DNA of 64,000 bases from Chitinophagaceae bacterium (GCA_016720585.1 JADKKH010000009.1:101092-165091); one strand, 5' to 3'. Positions 36,957 to 45,651 are shown, counted from the first letter of the stretch. A program made the numbers and translations. Notes: generated from the sequence alone by a model not told the origin.

Positions 36957-37070
36957 GCCACAGAAATCACGGATTAATTACCTCAAATTAGACCGACGTT
37001 TTAAACTTTTTTGGGCTAAAATCACAAGAAATAACACGAAAACTCTGTGTTAATCCGTGTAATCAGTGGC
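36957..37070. repeat. Inverted repeat in the trpC-trpF gap
   Basis: An arm at 36957-36978 (GCCACAGAAATCACGGATTAA) is nearly the reverse complement of 37050-37070. On RNA this would form an imperfect stem of about 18 bp with a 71-base loop. The position inside an operon suggests a processing or stability element, but it may simply be a dispersed repeat. Confidence 0.65.
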
Positions 37071-37076
37071 CCATTT

Positions 37077-37871
37077 CTAATCAGGTTTCAATACCCCTAC
37101 AAATTCTTCAAAAGCTTTTCCCGGGTTCTCTTCTTTCATAAATGTTTCCCCAATTAAAAATCCTTTAAACCCGGCATCTCTTAATTGTTTGATCGTTTCA
37201 ACCTTACTGATACCGCTTTCCGCAATCGCCGGTTTAACCACAGGTATTTTTTCAATCAGGTTTAGCGAATTTTCAATACTTACTTCAAATGTTTTCAGAT
37301 CCCGGTTGTTCACGCCCACCATATCTACCTCATCACATATATGTTCCAGTTCCTGTTCGTTATGAATTTCCAGCAGCACTTCCAACCCGATACTTTTGGC
37401 ATAAGCCGCCAGTTCGCTTACTTCGGATACCGATAAACAGGCGGCTATCAGCAAAATCACATCGGCTCCAAACGCTTTTGCTTCGGCTACCTGCCATCTG
37501 TCGATGATAAAATCTTTGCGCAATACCGGAATATCGGATATCACTTTCGCCTGGATCAGATCATCCAGATCGCCGCCGAAGAATTCATCATCGGTTAATA
37601 CCGAAATTCCGGCAGCAAATTTATTATAAGATACCACAACCGGCTCTACTTCGAGCTCTTTGGTCTTAAACCACCCTTTGCTGGGACTTTTTCGTTTAAA
37701 CTCAGCGATGATACCCGTACTCCCGGGCATCAACAAACGCTGCACCAGCGACCTGTTGCTTATCTGCCAGAAAAATCCTTCTTTTTCAAACCTGGCGATA
37801 GGGCTCATCGGTTTGAATTTTTCGACCTCTTTTCTTTTAGCAGAAAGAATGGCTTCTAATATCGTACTCAT
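37077..37871 (-). CDS. trpC: Indole-3-glycerol phosphate synthase
   Basis: A 264-residue TIM-barrel enzyme that converts CdRP to indole-3-glycerol phosphate. Signatures are IIAEFKRKSPSKGWF, the FFGGDLDDL loop, VLRKDFIID with the catalytic Lys, EVLLEIHNEQELE, MVGVNNRDLKTF and the phosphate loop AESGIS. It starts in a 4-bp overlap (ATGA) with the trpD stop, so the two are translationally coupled. Confidence 0.96.
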   Translation of the reverse strand: MSTILEAILSAKRKEVEKFKPMSPIARFEKEGFFWQISNRSLVQRLLMPGSTGIIAEFKRKSPSKGWFKTKELEVEPVVVSYNKFAAGISVLTDDEFFGGDLDDLIQAKVISDIPVLRKDFIIDRWQVAEAKAFGADVILLIAACLSVSEVSELAAYAKSIGLEVLLEIHNEQELEHICDEVDMVGVNNRDLKTFEVSIENSLNLIEKIPVVKPAIAESGISKVETIKQLRDAGFKGFLIGETFMKEENPGKAFEEFVGVLKPD

Positions 37872-38881
37872 TGTAAGGCTACCAGTTTTTGTAATGATTC
37901 ATGCGCCTTTCCACTCTCCAAACTTTCAACTGCAGCATTGTAGGCTTCCTCATACGTTTTATATTTTCCGGTGCAATGTAATGCCATTGCCCCATTGGCC
38001 AACACTACCGCATTTTGCGCCCAGGTACCTTCTCCTTTCAATATGGTTGTGAAAATCTTTGCGGCTTCTTCTACGCTGTTGCCACCGCTGATATCCTGTG
38101 CCGAAACCATACGTTTCCCTAACTGTTCCGGAGTCATTATTCGCTCGCCTTCATGGGTGATCACTTTGGTATCGTTGGTCAGTGAAATTTCATCATACCC
38201 GTCTAGACCATGAATAATTGTATATGTTTTACCGGCGGGTTTGTCCGGCAGGCAGGATTCCTGTAACAGGTAATTATAAATTCTGGCCATCTCCAGGTTA
38301 TAGACTCCTATCAACTGAAATGTCGGATTAGCCGGATTGGCCAGGGGTCCCAGCATATTAAAAAAAGTCCGCATGGCAAGATTCTTTCGGATCGGACCGA
38401 CCATTTTTAACGCCGGGTGAAATAAGGGTGCATGAAGGAAACAGATATTTGTTTCTTCCATTTCTTTTTTCAGTTTATGGTTGTCCGTACTGAATTTATA
38501 ACCCAATTGTTCCATCACATTGGAAGAACCACTGATGGAAGAGGCCCCATAGTTTCCGTGCTTCGCCACTTTTTGTCCCGTACCCGCTACAATAAAACAA
38601 GCCAGTGTGGAAATATTGAAAGTATTCTTCCCATCACCCCCCGTACCAACAATATCAATGGTATCGTACCCGCTCAAATCAATTTTTACACATAATTCCA
38701 TTAAAGCATCGCCGAATCCCTGTAATTCTTCAATCGTAATGCTACGCATCAGATACACGGTCATAAATGCAGTTACCTCATGTTCATTATAATTACCATT
38801 ACTGATATTGATCAGCACTTCTCTGGCAGCTGCTCTTGTCAGCGTTTTATGTTCGAATAAATATTGTAAAATCTTTTTCAT
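37868..38881 (-). CDS. trpD: Anthranilate phosphoribosyltransferase
   Basis: A 337-residue enzyme that transfers the phosphoribosyl group of PRPP to anthranilate. Visible are the N-terminal helical domain with MRSITIEELQGFGDALMELC, the glycine loop DIVGTGGDGKNTFNIST, VAKHGNYGASS, the anthranilate-binding Asn/His/Arg region and the DGYDEIS motif. ATG at 38881 (MKKILQYLFEH) is preferred over 38899. It couples to trpC by a 4-bp overlap. A pseudogene scrap of this gene's antisense text occurs at 58948. Confidence 0.96.
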   Translation of the reverse strand: MKKILQYLFEHKTLTRAAAREVLINISNGNYNEHEVTAFMTVYLMRSITIEELQGFGDALMELCVKIDLSGYDTIDIVGTGGDGKNTFNISTLACFIVAGTGQKVAKHGNYGASSISGSSNVMEQLGYKFSTDNHKLKKEMEETNICFLHAPLFHPALKMVGPIRKNLAMRTFFNMLGPLANPANPTFQLIGVYNLEMARIYNYLLQESCLPDKPAGKTYTIIHGLDGYDEISLTNDTKVITHEGERIMTPEQLGKRMVSAQDISGGNSVEEAAKIFTTILKGEGTWAQNAVVLANGAMALHCTGKYKTYEEAYNAAVESLESGKAHESLQKLVALQ

Positions 38882-38894
38882 CTTTTGTTTTTTT

Positions 38895-38952
38895 GCCACG
38901 AAGGCACGAAGACACTAAGAATAATCCCTTTGTGCCTTCGTGTCTTTGTGGC
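38895..38952. repeat. Inverted repeat in the trpG-trpD gap
   Basis: The arms 38895-38919 and 38928-38952 (GCCACGAAGGCACGAAG / CTTCGTGTCTTTGTGGC type) match at 21 of 25 positions, with mismatches that G-U pairing tolerates. The repeat abuts the trpG stop. Similar text occurs at 58871 and 59510. Confidence 0.7.
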
Positions 38953-39524
38953 TAACTTTTTAACCAGTTCCTTAAAATATCTTCCCCCATCGGTGTCAGC
39001 ACGCTCTCAGGATGAAACTGCACGCCCTGTACGTCGTATGTTTTATGCTGCAAGGCCATGATATAATTATTCGCATCCCGGGCTGTTACGGTTAAGACTT
39101 CCGGAAAATTTTCATCACTTACGATCCAGCTATGATAACGGCCAACTTCTATTGTATCCGGCAAGCCTTCAAACAATTGGGCTTTCTTCGTTCTGTCAAT
39201 TGTAACCGGCGTTGCGACGCCGTGATAAACCGTAGAAAGATTCACCAGCGTTCCACCAAATGCCTGGCCAATTGCCTGGTGACCCAGACAAACCCCGAGG
39301 ATAGATTTCGAAGAAGCATATGCCTTTATCAAAGGCAATAACAAACCTGCCTCTTCGGGTATCCCCGGACCGGGAGATAATATTATTTTATCATAGTCCT
39401 TCACCTGTTCCAGGGCCATCTGGTCATTGCGATAAACATCCACTTTGGTATGAGTAATCATCTCTACCAGGTGTACCAGGTTGTAGGTAAATGAATCATA
39501 ATTATCGAATACAAGGATCTTCAC
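38952..39524 (-). CDS. trpG: Anthranilate synthase component II (glutamine amidotransferase)
   Basis: A 190-residue class I glutamine amidotransferase that supplies ammonia to TrpE. The triad is visible: Cys in GVCLGHQAIGQ, His and Glu in QFHPESVLTP. The oxyanion loop LSPGPGIPEE is intact. I chose the GTG at 39524, since it gives the family's usual (M)KILVFDNYDSFTYNLVH and is preceded by GGAGG, over a GTG at 39548. It lies downstream of trpE with a 140-bp gap. Confidence 0.94.
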   Translation of the reverse strand: MKILVFDNYDSFTYNLVHLVEMITHTKVDVYRNDQMALEQVKDYDKIILSPGPGIPEEAGLLLPLIKAYASSKSILGVCLGHQAIGQAFGGTLVNLSTVYHGVATPVTIDRTKKAQLFEGLPDTIEVGRYHSWIVSDENFPEVLTVTARDANNYIMALQHKTYDVQGVQFHPESVLTPMGEDILRNWLKS

Positions 39525-39664
39525 CTCCAACCTCCCAACTTTGGTCACCTGTATAATAGATTTTTATTTATCAGTTTTTTAAAAATTATTTTAGTAATAA
39601 AACTATTTGATTTAAGGTTTTAAAGTCTCTTCTTCGGAGATTCCCGCAAGGGAACGAACGAAGT

Positions 39665-41077
39665 TCATAGGGAAGCCGCCATCTCTATTGCTTTCTTCAA
39701 AGCTCCCAGTTTATTATTTACTTCCTGCAACTCACTTTCCGGGTTACTGGCAGCAACAATCCCGGCTCCGGCCTGGTAAGTAAGTGTATTATCCCGGCTC
39801 AGAAATGTCCTTATCATAATGGCCTGGTTGCAACTCCCGTCAAACCCGATAAAGCCGATGGCACCCCCATAATAACTTCTTCCGGTTGGTTCATAGGCGT
39901 CAATCAGTTCCATCGCTTTATATTTAGGTGCTCCGCAGAGTGTACCTGCTGGAAATGTTTTAGCCACTAATTCAAACGGGTTGCTTCCCGCTCTCACGGC
40001 TCCCGTTACTTCACTCACGAGGTGAATGACATGAGAAAAATACTGCACCTGCCTGTAATGGGTCACGTTCACATTTTCGCAAACACGGCTCAAATCATTT
40101 CTTGCCAGGTCTACCAGCATGACATGCTCAGCATTTTCTTTGGCATCTTTTAGTAATCTTCCGGCCGCCAGTTTATCAGCCTCATCATCACCGGTCCTCG
40201 GGAATGTACCGGCTATCGGATGCAGTACGGCTTTCCCGTTCTCAACCACCAATTGTGCTTCCGGGGATGATCCCATCAGTTTATAATCTCCATAGTCAAA
40301 GAAAAATAAATAAGGTGATGGATTGATACTTCTTAATGCCCGGTACACATTAAACTCATCACCGGTAAATTTTTGCTGAAATCTGCGGCTGAGCACCAGC
40401 TGGAAAACATCACCCCGGTGGCAATGGGCCATTCCTTTCTTCACCATTTTTATATAGTCATCGTCAGTCATGGCAGAATACTCTTCCCCTTTTGTACTAA
40501 AGGGGTAAACCGGTATATCTTTACTTCTGATCAGAGATTCTACCACTGCAACATCACTTTCTATTCCTTCTATTTTATTTTCACAGATATATAACTCATC
40601 TTTAAAATGATTGATAGCAATCACATATTGGTAAAGCCGGTACCGAACCAGGGGAATTGTGAGTGGTGTTTGGAGAACGGTTAGCGGAATCGTTTCGAAA
40701 AACTGAACCGCATCGTAAGCCGTATACCCGAATAATCCCTGTGCAAAGCGGGCTTCTGCATCTTCGCCTTTTTTTATTTCAAATTTTTGCATGAAGTTCC
40801 AAAGCAATTGAGGGACCCCGCTGCTGTTATTCAAAGGGAGTTTCTCAGGATGATGTCCGGGAATTTTATATTCAATGGAATCCCTGGAACTTATTTCTAT
40901 TCCGCCAATGGCATTGATACAGATAAATGAATAACTGTTCCCGGATGAATGATGGTCTGTACTTTCCAGCAAAAGGGTATCCCGGAACCTGTCCCGCAAC
41001 CGCAGGTAAATTCCAACCGGGGTAAAGATATCCGCCAGCATCTTTTTTGAGGTCGTATGTATTTCTATTTTCCGCAT
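39665..41077 (-). CDS. trpE: Anthranilate synthase component I
   Basis: A 470-residue enzyme that makes anthranilate from chorismate using ammonia from TrpG; it is the committed step and usual target of Trp feedback inhibition. The N-terminal part carries the Ser-rich segment LLLESTDHHSSGNSYSFIC typical of the Trp-binding site. The chorismate-binding domain shows FQLVLSRRF, SPSPEA-like GSSPEAQL, HPIAGTFPRTGDDEAD, the ELLKDAKENAEHVMLVDLARND signature, TFPAGTLCGAPK and GGAIGFIGF. It is the first structural gene of the operon, downstream of the leader-peptide attenuator at 41161-41316. Confidence 0.96.
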   Translation of the reverse strand: MRKIEIHTTSKKMLADIFTPVGIYLRLRDRFRDTLLLESTDHHSSGNSYSFICINAIGGIEISSRDSIEYKIPGHHPEKLPLNNSSGVPQLLWNFMQKFEIKKGEDAEARFAQGLFGYTAYDAVQFFETIPLTVLQTPLTIPLVRYRLYQYVIAINHFKDELYICENKIEGIESDVAVVESLIRSKDIPVYPFSTKGEEYSAMTDDDYIKMVKKGMAHCHRGDVFQLVLSRRFQQKFTGDEFNVYRALRSINPSPYLFFFDYGDYKLMGSSPEAQLVVENGKAVLHPIAGTFPRTGDDEADKLAAGRLLKDAKENAEHVMLVDLARNDLSRVCENVNVTHYRQVQYFSHVIHLVSEVTGAVRAGSNPFELVAKTFPAGTLCGAPKYKAMELIDAYEPTGRSYYGGAIGFIGFDGSCNQAIMIRTFLSRDNTLTYQAGAGIVAASNPESELQEVNNKLGALKKAIEMAASL

Positions 41078-41160
41078 GCTCTGAATCCGCCGTCTGGCAC
41101 AAATTTTAATATTTTAATTTTTTACCTTAACTCTTAGCCGCTTTACGGAGATGGAGATAA

Positions 41161-41187
41161 TGTAAAAGCCCCGAACACTGTCGGGGC
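41161..41187 (-). terminator. Attenuator terminator of the trp operon
   Basis: On the minus strand a perfect 7-bp G/C-rich stem (GCCCCGA/TCGGGGC, plus 41181-41187 with 41168-41174, 6-base loop) is followed by TTTT at 41167-41164. It lies 84 bp before trpE and 33 bp after the leader-peptide stop, the position expected of an attenuator. Confidence 0.9.
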
Positions 41188-41234
41188 CTGAATATATTTA
41201 AACAAATATAGTTATAACATTACAGACCCCGCAG
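41178..41234 (-). promoter_or_regulatory. trp antiterminator pairing region
   Basis: The minus-strand segment CTGCGGGGTCTG (41234-41223, the last codons of the leader peptide) can pair with CAGGCCCCGACAG (41190-41178), which contains the 5' half of the terminator stem. All 12 bases pair with one G-U and one bulged A. The two structures are mutually exclusive, as in classical trp attenuation. Confidence 0.8.
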
Positions 41235-41276
41235 AGTTGAATGCCACCACCATGAATTGTTAAATTGCTTTTTCAT
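41220..41276 (-). CDS. trpL: trp operon leader peptide with three tandem Trp codons
   Basis: An 18-residue open frame, MKKQFNNSWWWHSTLRGL, stop TAA at 41222-41220. Three consecutive TGG codons lie at 41252-41244. It is in the transcribed leader between a canonical Bacteroidota promoter and a terminator hairpin, 142 bp before trpE. Ribosomes stalling on the Trp codons when charged tRNA-Trp is scarce would leave the next segment (41234-41223) free to form the antiterminator; reading to the stop would cover it and let the terminator form. The spacing fits this well. It is too short for routine gene calling and so likely unannotated. Confidence 0.9.
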   Translation of the reverse strand: MKKQFNNSWWWHSTLRGL

Positions 41277-41283
41277 TACCTTA

Positions 41284-41316
41284 CAAATATAACAGCAAAA
41301 AGATTATACGAACAAA
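41284..41316 (-). promoter_or_regulatory. Bacteroidota-type promoter for the trp operon
   Basis: On the minus strand TTTG (41316-41313) is followed after 21 bases by TATATTTG (41291-41284), matching the Bacteroidota -33 TTTG and -7 TAnnTTTG elements at their known 19-21 bp spacing. The leader-peptide ATG is only 7 bp farther, so the leader RNA starts almost at the peptide. Confidence 0.8.
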
Positions 41317-41377
41317 TTCTTTTTAAATTTACCGGGTATTTAAAAGCCCCGTTTCAAATAAGATGAGATCGTCTGGC

Positions 41378-42142
41378 ATGAAGAAAATTGCTACCATAAT
41401 ACTTTTACTGGTCAGCTTGAGCACTTTTTCACAAGGTAGTCTGGCCGATACGTCCATACGGAATGTTCGCATCAGTTTCCATTACTCAAGGGAAAATTTT
41501 CCGGATTCCTGGCAGTCATCCCCGATCAATGCAACGGGTGAACAAATGGCATCTTCTGAAACACAGCGAAGCAAAGCGGTGATTGTAAAAGCACTCAGCA
41601 AATACCCGGCAGCTGCTTTTGAAAAAGATCTATCGGTTGTTTACTTTCTTAAATCCATGCAGTTTTATGAAGTGGGATATGGAGGCACCAATTCCACGGA
41701 TGCCTTATATCTTACCAACAACGGAATAGCTGCAGGTTATAATGATCTGTATCTCGAACAAACTTTCCATCATGAATATTCCAGTATCCTGTACAGGAAT
41801 CATCCATCCTTTATGGATGAGGATGGCTGGAAGAATGCCAATATTCCCGGTTTTGATTATAACGACCCGGAAAATGGTGTGGGGGCCATCCGTAATAAAC
41901 AATCATCACAGGACCTGGATACAATCCTTTGTAAAAAAGGATTCCTTACACAATATTCTTTATCCGGAATGGAGAACGATATTAATACATTCGCCCAGAA
42001 TATTTTCAGCCCTTCAGCTGGTTTCTGGGAAATCGTTGAACAATATCCCCGGATCAAAAAGAAAGTTTTACTGCTTATTGAATTTTATTATAAAATTAAT
42101 CCACTTTTTACCGAAAATTATTTTAGAATACTGAATAAATAG
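41378..42142 (+). CDS. Exported protein resembling zinc metallopeptidases (incomplete HExxH)
   Basis: A 254-residue protein with a signal peptide (1-19, ending TFSQ). A helix and strand pair ALSKYPAAAFEKDLSVVYFLKSMQFY leads to HHEYSSILYRNHP at 131-143, which looks like the metal helix of the putative zinc-binding peptidases of Bacteroidota, but the second His of HExxH is Ser. It may use the first HH pair or be inactive. The C-terminal third has an ordered, aromatic-rich segment (AGFWEIVEQYPRIKKKVLLLIEFY). ATG at 41378 is preferred over 41363. It is divergent from the trp operon. Confidence 0.65.
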   Translation: MKKIATIILLLVSLSTFSQGSLADTSIRNVRISFHYSRENFPDSWQSSPINATGEQMASSETQRSKAVIVKALSKYPAAAFEKDLSVVYFLKSMQFYEVGYGGTNSTDALYLTNNGIAAGYNDLYLEQTFHHEYSSILYRNHPSFMDEDGWKNANIPGFDYNDPENGVGAIRNKQSSQDLDTILCKKGFLTQYSLSGMENDINTFAQNIFSPSAGFWEIVEQYPRIKKKVLLLIEFYYKINPLFTENYFRILNK

Positions 42143-42180
42143 TAACTGGTTGATAATAACAGCCCTTAACTATTTTATTT

Positions 42181-43437
42181 TTAATATACGATCTTCCAGA
42201 TCCGGCCTTCCCTCGAATCAGAAATATATAAAGCACCATCCGGACCCTGGGCCAATCCACAAGGACGGTATTTTGCTTGTCCGGGGCCGTTGACGGCTTC
42301 CTTACCGGCGAAACCAGTAGCAAAAATTTCATAATTACCGGAAGGTTTACCATTTTTAAAAGGAACAAAGACCACATTATAACCCGCTTGCTTCAGTGGT
42401 GCGCGGTTCCAGCTTCCATGAAAAGCAATGAAAGCACCGTTCTTATATCTTTCGGGGAAATTTTTACCGGTGTAAAACAAAACCGCATTCGGGGCCCAGT
42501 GTGCCGGGAATGCCATAATGGGTTGTTCTTTGTCGGCACACCGGCCTTGTTTTTTCCCATCACCACCGTATTCCGGTCCCAAAATTTTTTTCTTTTGAAA
42601 CCCGTCATAATAGCAATAAGGATATCCGCAATCACTTCCCTTCTTGAGCCTGAAAAATTCTTCGGCAGGCAGTTCTGCATTTTCTTCATTACTGTATAGT
42701 TCCGGAAAAAATTGTGAAAGCTGGTCGCGTCCATGCTGCATTGCATACAGATCATCTTCTTTGGAATTCCAATCAAGTCCTACCACATTTCTCAGGCCGG
42801 TTGCATACCGGATTCCTTCCGCATACGATTGATTTAATTTATTTACTTTGAATTGCCAGATACCGCCGGCAGTGGTTAATATCGGGCAGGGATCCTGTCC
42901 CGGTGATCCGGCTAACCGGTCTGTTACCTGGCAGGCATTGGACGGTGCCCCGATATTTACATAAATATTACCTGCATTATCCAGGGCGATGGATTTGGAT
43001 GCATGCTGTCCCTTGCTGACTAATCCGGTGATAATTTTTTCAGGGTTGTTTGGGTCTGCTATGTCATTATTTGCATTGAACTTATAGCGGAATACCTCAT
43101 TATCGGAAGAAGCATACAGGTAGCCATTTTTAATTGCAATGCCCGTGCCGGTATAATTACCAAAACTGTTTATCAATTCATACTTCCCATTCTTCTTTCG
43201 CAGCATCAGGATACCTTTTCCATCTTTCAGCCTGCTGAGTTTTACATACACATCGCCATTGTTGTTCACTACCAGGTGCCGGTTGCTGCCCGAAGACTGC
43301 ACCACCGTTTCTGCTTTAAAACCTGCTGGCAGGGATATCTCAACATCCGCAAAAGCGGGTTGAGATTTGTTAAGTGCCGTAAAACCAACGGTCAGTAAAA
43401 CAAGAACGGCGCATAGAATCCGGGAAATATTTTTCAT
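42181..43437 (-). CDS. PQQ-dependent sugar dehydrogenase-like protein (sorbosone dehydrogenase family)
   Basis: A 418-residue exported protein (signal peptide ending about residue 24-30) with the beta-propeller of glucose/sorbosone dehydrogenases: ETVVQSSGSNRHLVVNNNGDVYVKL, IAIKNGYLYASSDNEVFRYKF, YATGLRNVVGLDWNSKEDDLYAMQHGRDQL, GSDCGYPYCYYDG and GLAQGPDGALYISDSREGRIWKI. Family members oxidise sugars or aldoses with pyrroloquinoline quinone in the periplasm. No PQQ synthesis genes are in the window, so the cofactor must come from elsewhere or the protein may be a non-enzymatic propeller. It stands alone. Confidence 0.85.
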   Translation of the reverse strand: MKNISRILCAVLVLLTVGFTALNKSQPAFADVEISLPAGFKAETVVQSSGSNRHLVVNNNGDVYVKLSRLKDGKGILMLRKKNGKYELINSFGNYTGTGIAIKNGYLYASSDNEVFRYKFNANNDIADPNNPEKIITGLVSKGQHASKSIALDNAGNIYVNIGAPSNACQVTDRLAGSPGQDPCPILTTAGGIWQFKVNKLNQSYAEGIRYATGLRNVVGLDWNSKEDDLYAMQHGRDQLSQFFPELYSNEENAELPAEEFFRLKKGSDCGYPYCYYDGFQKKKILGPEYGGDGKKQGRCADKEQPIMAFPAHWAPNAVLFYTGKNFPERYKNGAFIAFHGSWNRAPLKQAGYNVVFVPFKNGKPSGNYEIFATGFAGKEAVNGPGQAKYRPCGLAQGPDGALYISDSREGRIWKIVY

Positions 43438-43832
43438 AATAAATAAATTAAAAGATGAAATTAATCTTTCCGGAAGTAAAGACCAACTCTTTGCTGCTGG
43501 CGGAGTTTTGATTTATGATTTTTTTTCAAAATAAAATCATACCGAAATTTTCGTCTATTACCGCTTTTCTTATTTTTTTGTGGTTTTTGTTTATTGCTTC
43601 TATTCTTACAACTCCACTCCTTCAACTACATGCGGTGTGAGCATGACGCAATGCTGCATTGAAATCTCCCGGAACAAATTTGGGAAAGCGGACAAGAAAT
43701 CAGATATATATAACTGTGTAAATTTTTACGACAGCCGGTTTATTTTTTATTAATTTTTTGCCACCTTTTATTCCCAACTTTCGTCTACATTCGCAGTTAT
43801 ACCATTTTAGTCCTTCAAAAATTATAAACGCT
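43438..43832. other. Intergenic region between divergent genes, no gene found
   Basis: About 395 bp, AT-rich, with several T and A runs and no convincing open frame or RNA structure. It should contain the promoters for the sugar dehydrogenase gene (minus) and the gene at 43833 (plus). I could not place either with confidence. Confidence 0.5.
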
Positions 43833-44750
43833 ATGCGCTTACTTAGTTTGATAAGTATGTTTCTGTTCGGTTGTTCCCGTATCGTGGCTCAGCCGCCAAA
43901 TATTCAGTCGTATACAATTGCTCATATCAACCTGCCTGCTGATATGAACAAACAGGTATGTATATCCGGCATGAAGTTTTACAACGGCCAGCTTTATTTC
44001 GCTTCAGAACGTTGCCCGTCTATTAATGTTTTTGACCCGGTAAAATCGGCCATCAGCCATACTATCCCCCTGAATGTACCACAGAATTTTGAAATGGAAG
44101 GCATGACATCCTTTAAGGATAAACTGTACCTGGTCTCAGAAAATATTGCAGCCGTATATGAAGTAACTATGGCAACCGGGGCTATTAAATCCATACAAAC
44201 CTCAATTCCTCTTCCTGAAAAATCAAAGAGCGGTGATGGCATGGAAGGCATTGCTGCCAATGAAAACCATAATAAATTTTACCTGCTCCGCGAGCGGAAT
44301 GAAGACATGACAAAATCACAGATCTATACCTTCAACGCTGAACCGGGCAATGAATCCTCGTCGGTTACATTGAAATATGAATCCAGGATAGAATTGCCGC
44401 TGGAGAATCCGCAGTGGAGATATTCCGATATCTGTGTTGATAGTGTAAACAGAAGATTATTATGTCTGAAATCTTATTCTAAAGGGAAACTGAGGCAACA
44501 ATTTTTAGAGTCGATCGATATTGACGACAGCGGCCAATTGCGATTGGAAACATTAAAGAATATCCCTGTAGAAAATTTTACCGAAGTTTCTAATACCTAC
44601 AAGACCCAGGATTACAGCATGAACCTGGAAGGCATTACGATAGATAACAATGGAACTATTTACATTGTCAGTGATAATACTTCGGGAAAAGCAAACTGTG
44701 AACTGGAGGCCAAAGAGAAAACGATACTTTTGCAACTCATTAAGAAATAA
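43833..44750 (+). CDS. Exported beta-propeller-like protein (SdiA-regulated/phytase-like esterase type)
   Basis: A 305-residue protein with a signal peptide at 1-19 (LISMFLFGCSRIVAQ). The body has repeating KFYNGQLYFASERCPSINVFD, EMEGMTSFKDKLYLVSENIAAVYEV, GMEGIAANENHNKFYLLRERNED and NLEGITIDNNGTIYIVSDN blades, as in the SdiA-regulated and phytase-esterase-like families. No active site can be pinned down. ATG at 43833 follows the signal rule; the longer frame from 43758 is rejected. Its end overlaps the convergent DoxX gene by 11 bp. Confidence 0.7.
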   Translation: MRLLSLISMFLFGCSRIVAQPPNIQSYTIAHINLPADMNKQVCISGMKFYNGQLYFASERCPSINVFDPVKSAISHTIPLNVPQNFEMEGMTSFKDKLYLVSENIAAVYEVTMATGAIKSIQTSIPLPEKSKSGDGMEGIAANENHNKFYLLRERNEDMTKSQIYTFNAEPGNESSSVTLKYESRIELPLENPQWRYSDICVDSVNRRLLCLKSYSKGKLRQQFLESIDIDDSGQLRLETLKNIPVENFTEVSNTYKTQDYSMNLEGITIDNNGTIYIVSDNTSGKANCELEAKEKTILLQLIKK

Positions 44751-45135
44751 GACGGCCATTTTTATTGTAACTGCTTTTTGTAAACCCGTAAGCCCATCCT
44801 AATAACAAAAGTTGAAGCGGCAAGCGCAGGATTGCTAACCCTAAATAGGGGTTTTGCTGATCCCGGTAATTCAGCATCATCTGCACATTGGCAGGAAAGA
44901 CTGCTACTAATAATAAAATAACCCCCCAGGCAGCCCATTTCCGGGTTTGTTGCGGTATCAATAATACTCCAAGAATAATTTCACTAATACCGCTGATATA
45001 AATAAGCGGATAATGTCCCGGTAACCCCGGCGGCATTATTTTTTTATAAAAGACAGGATTAATAAAATGGTTCACCCCGGCCAGTACATAAAATGCAGCC
45101 ATGATACTAAGTGAAATTTTTTTCCGTTTAACCAT
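44740..45135 (-). CDS. DoxX-like family membrane protein
   Basis: A 131-residue integral membrane protein with four helices (about 9-26, 44-62, 66-84, 98-116). The start ISLSIMAAFYVLAGVNHFINPVFYKKIMPP and ISGISEIILGVLLIP are the DoxX-like pattern. Some DoxX proteins take part in quinone or thiosulfate redox; the specific role here is unknown. It overlaps the convergent propeller gene by 11 bp. Confidence 0.85.
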   Translation of the reverse strand: MVKRKKISLSIMAAFYVLAGVNHFINPVFYKKIMPPGLPGHYPLIYISGISEIILGVLLIPQQTRKWAAWGVILLLVAVFPANVQMMLNYRDQQNPYLGLAILRLPLQLLLLGWAYGFTKSSYNKNGRLIS

Positions 45136-45189
45136 AACTCCTGTAATTTACAGGAACATTCGCTGTCAATTAAAAAAAGCAATTACAGA

Positions 45190-45651
45190 ATGCCAAAGGA
45201 AACAATAAAAGACCTGAAGAAATTTTTAAAGCCTTACCCCAAAAAGGTACAGGAGACGGTGCTGTGGCTGAGAGATTTTGCCTGGGAACTCTATCCCAAT
45301 TGTAACGAACTTATTTACGATAACTATAATGCTGTTGCTTTGGGCTGGTCCACCTCAGACAAACTGAGCGATACTTTCTGCAGCATCGCTGCTTTTGCAG
45401 ACTATGCACATTTTGGTTTTTATTGGGGCAACCAGATTGCTGATCCTGAAAAAAAACTGAGCGGTAATGGGAATCAATACCGCTATATAAAGGTGATAGA
45501 CCCAAAAGATTTTCCCAAAACATATATAAAGAAGCTGCTGAAGGAAGCCTATGCCAATTCCATGGCTAAACTGAAGACCGGAAAACAGGTATTACAAGGA
45601 GCAACGATCGTAAAATCCATTTCTGCGAAGAAGAAAAGGCCTAAATGTTAA
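45190..45651 (+). CDS. DUF1801 domain-containing protein
   Basis: A 153-residue cytoplasmic protein. It shows the DUF1801 pattern: a helical start KDLKKFLKPYPKKVQETVLWLRDFAWELYPNCNELIYDNYNAVALGW, then SIAAFADYAHFGFYWG and the loop LSGNGNQYRYIKVIDPKDF. The C-terminus is a basic tail (KSISAKKKRPKC). The biochemical role is not known. Transcribed alone, 54 bp from the divergent DoxX gene. Confidence 0.85.
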   Translation: MPKETIKDLKKFLKPYPKKVQETVLWLRDFAWELYPNCNELIYDNYNAVALGWSTSDKLSDTFCSIAAFADYAHFGFYWGNQIADPEKKLSGNGNQYRYIKVIDPKDFPKTYIKKLLKEAYANSMAKLKTGKQVLQGATIVKSISAKKKRPKC

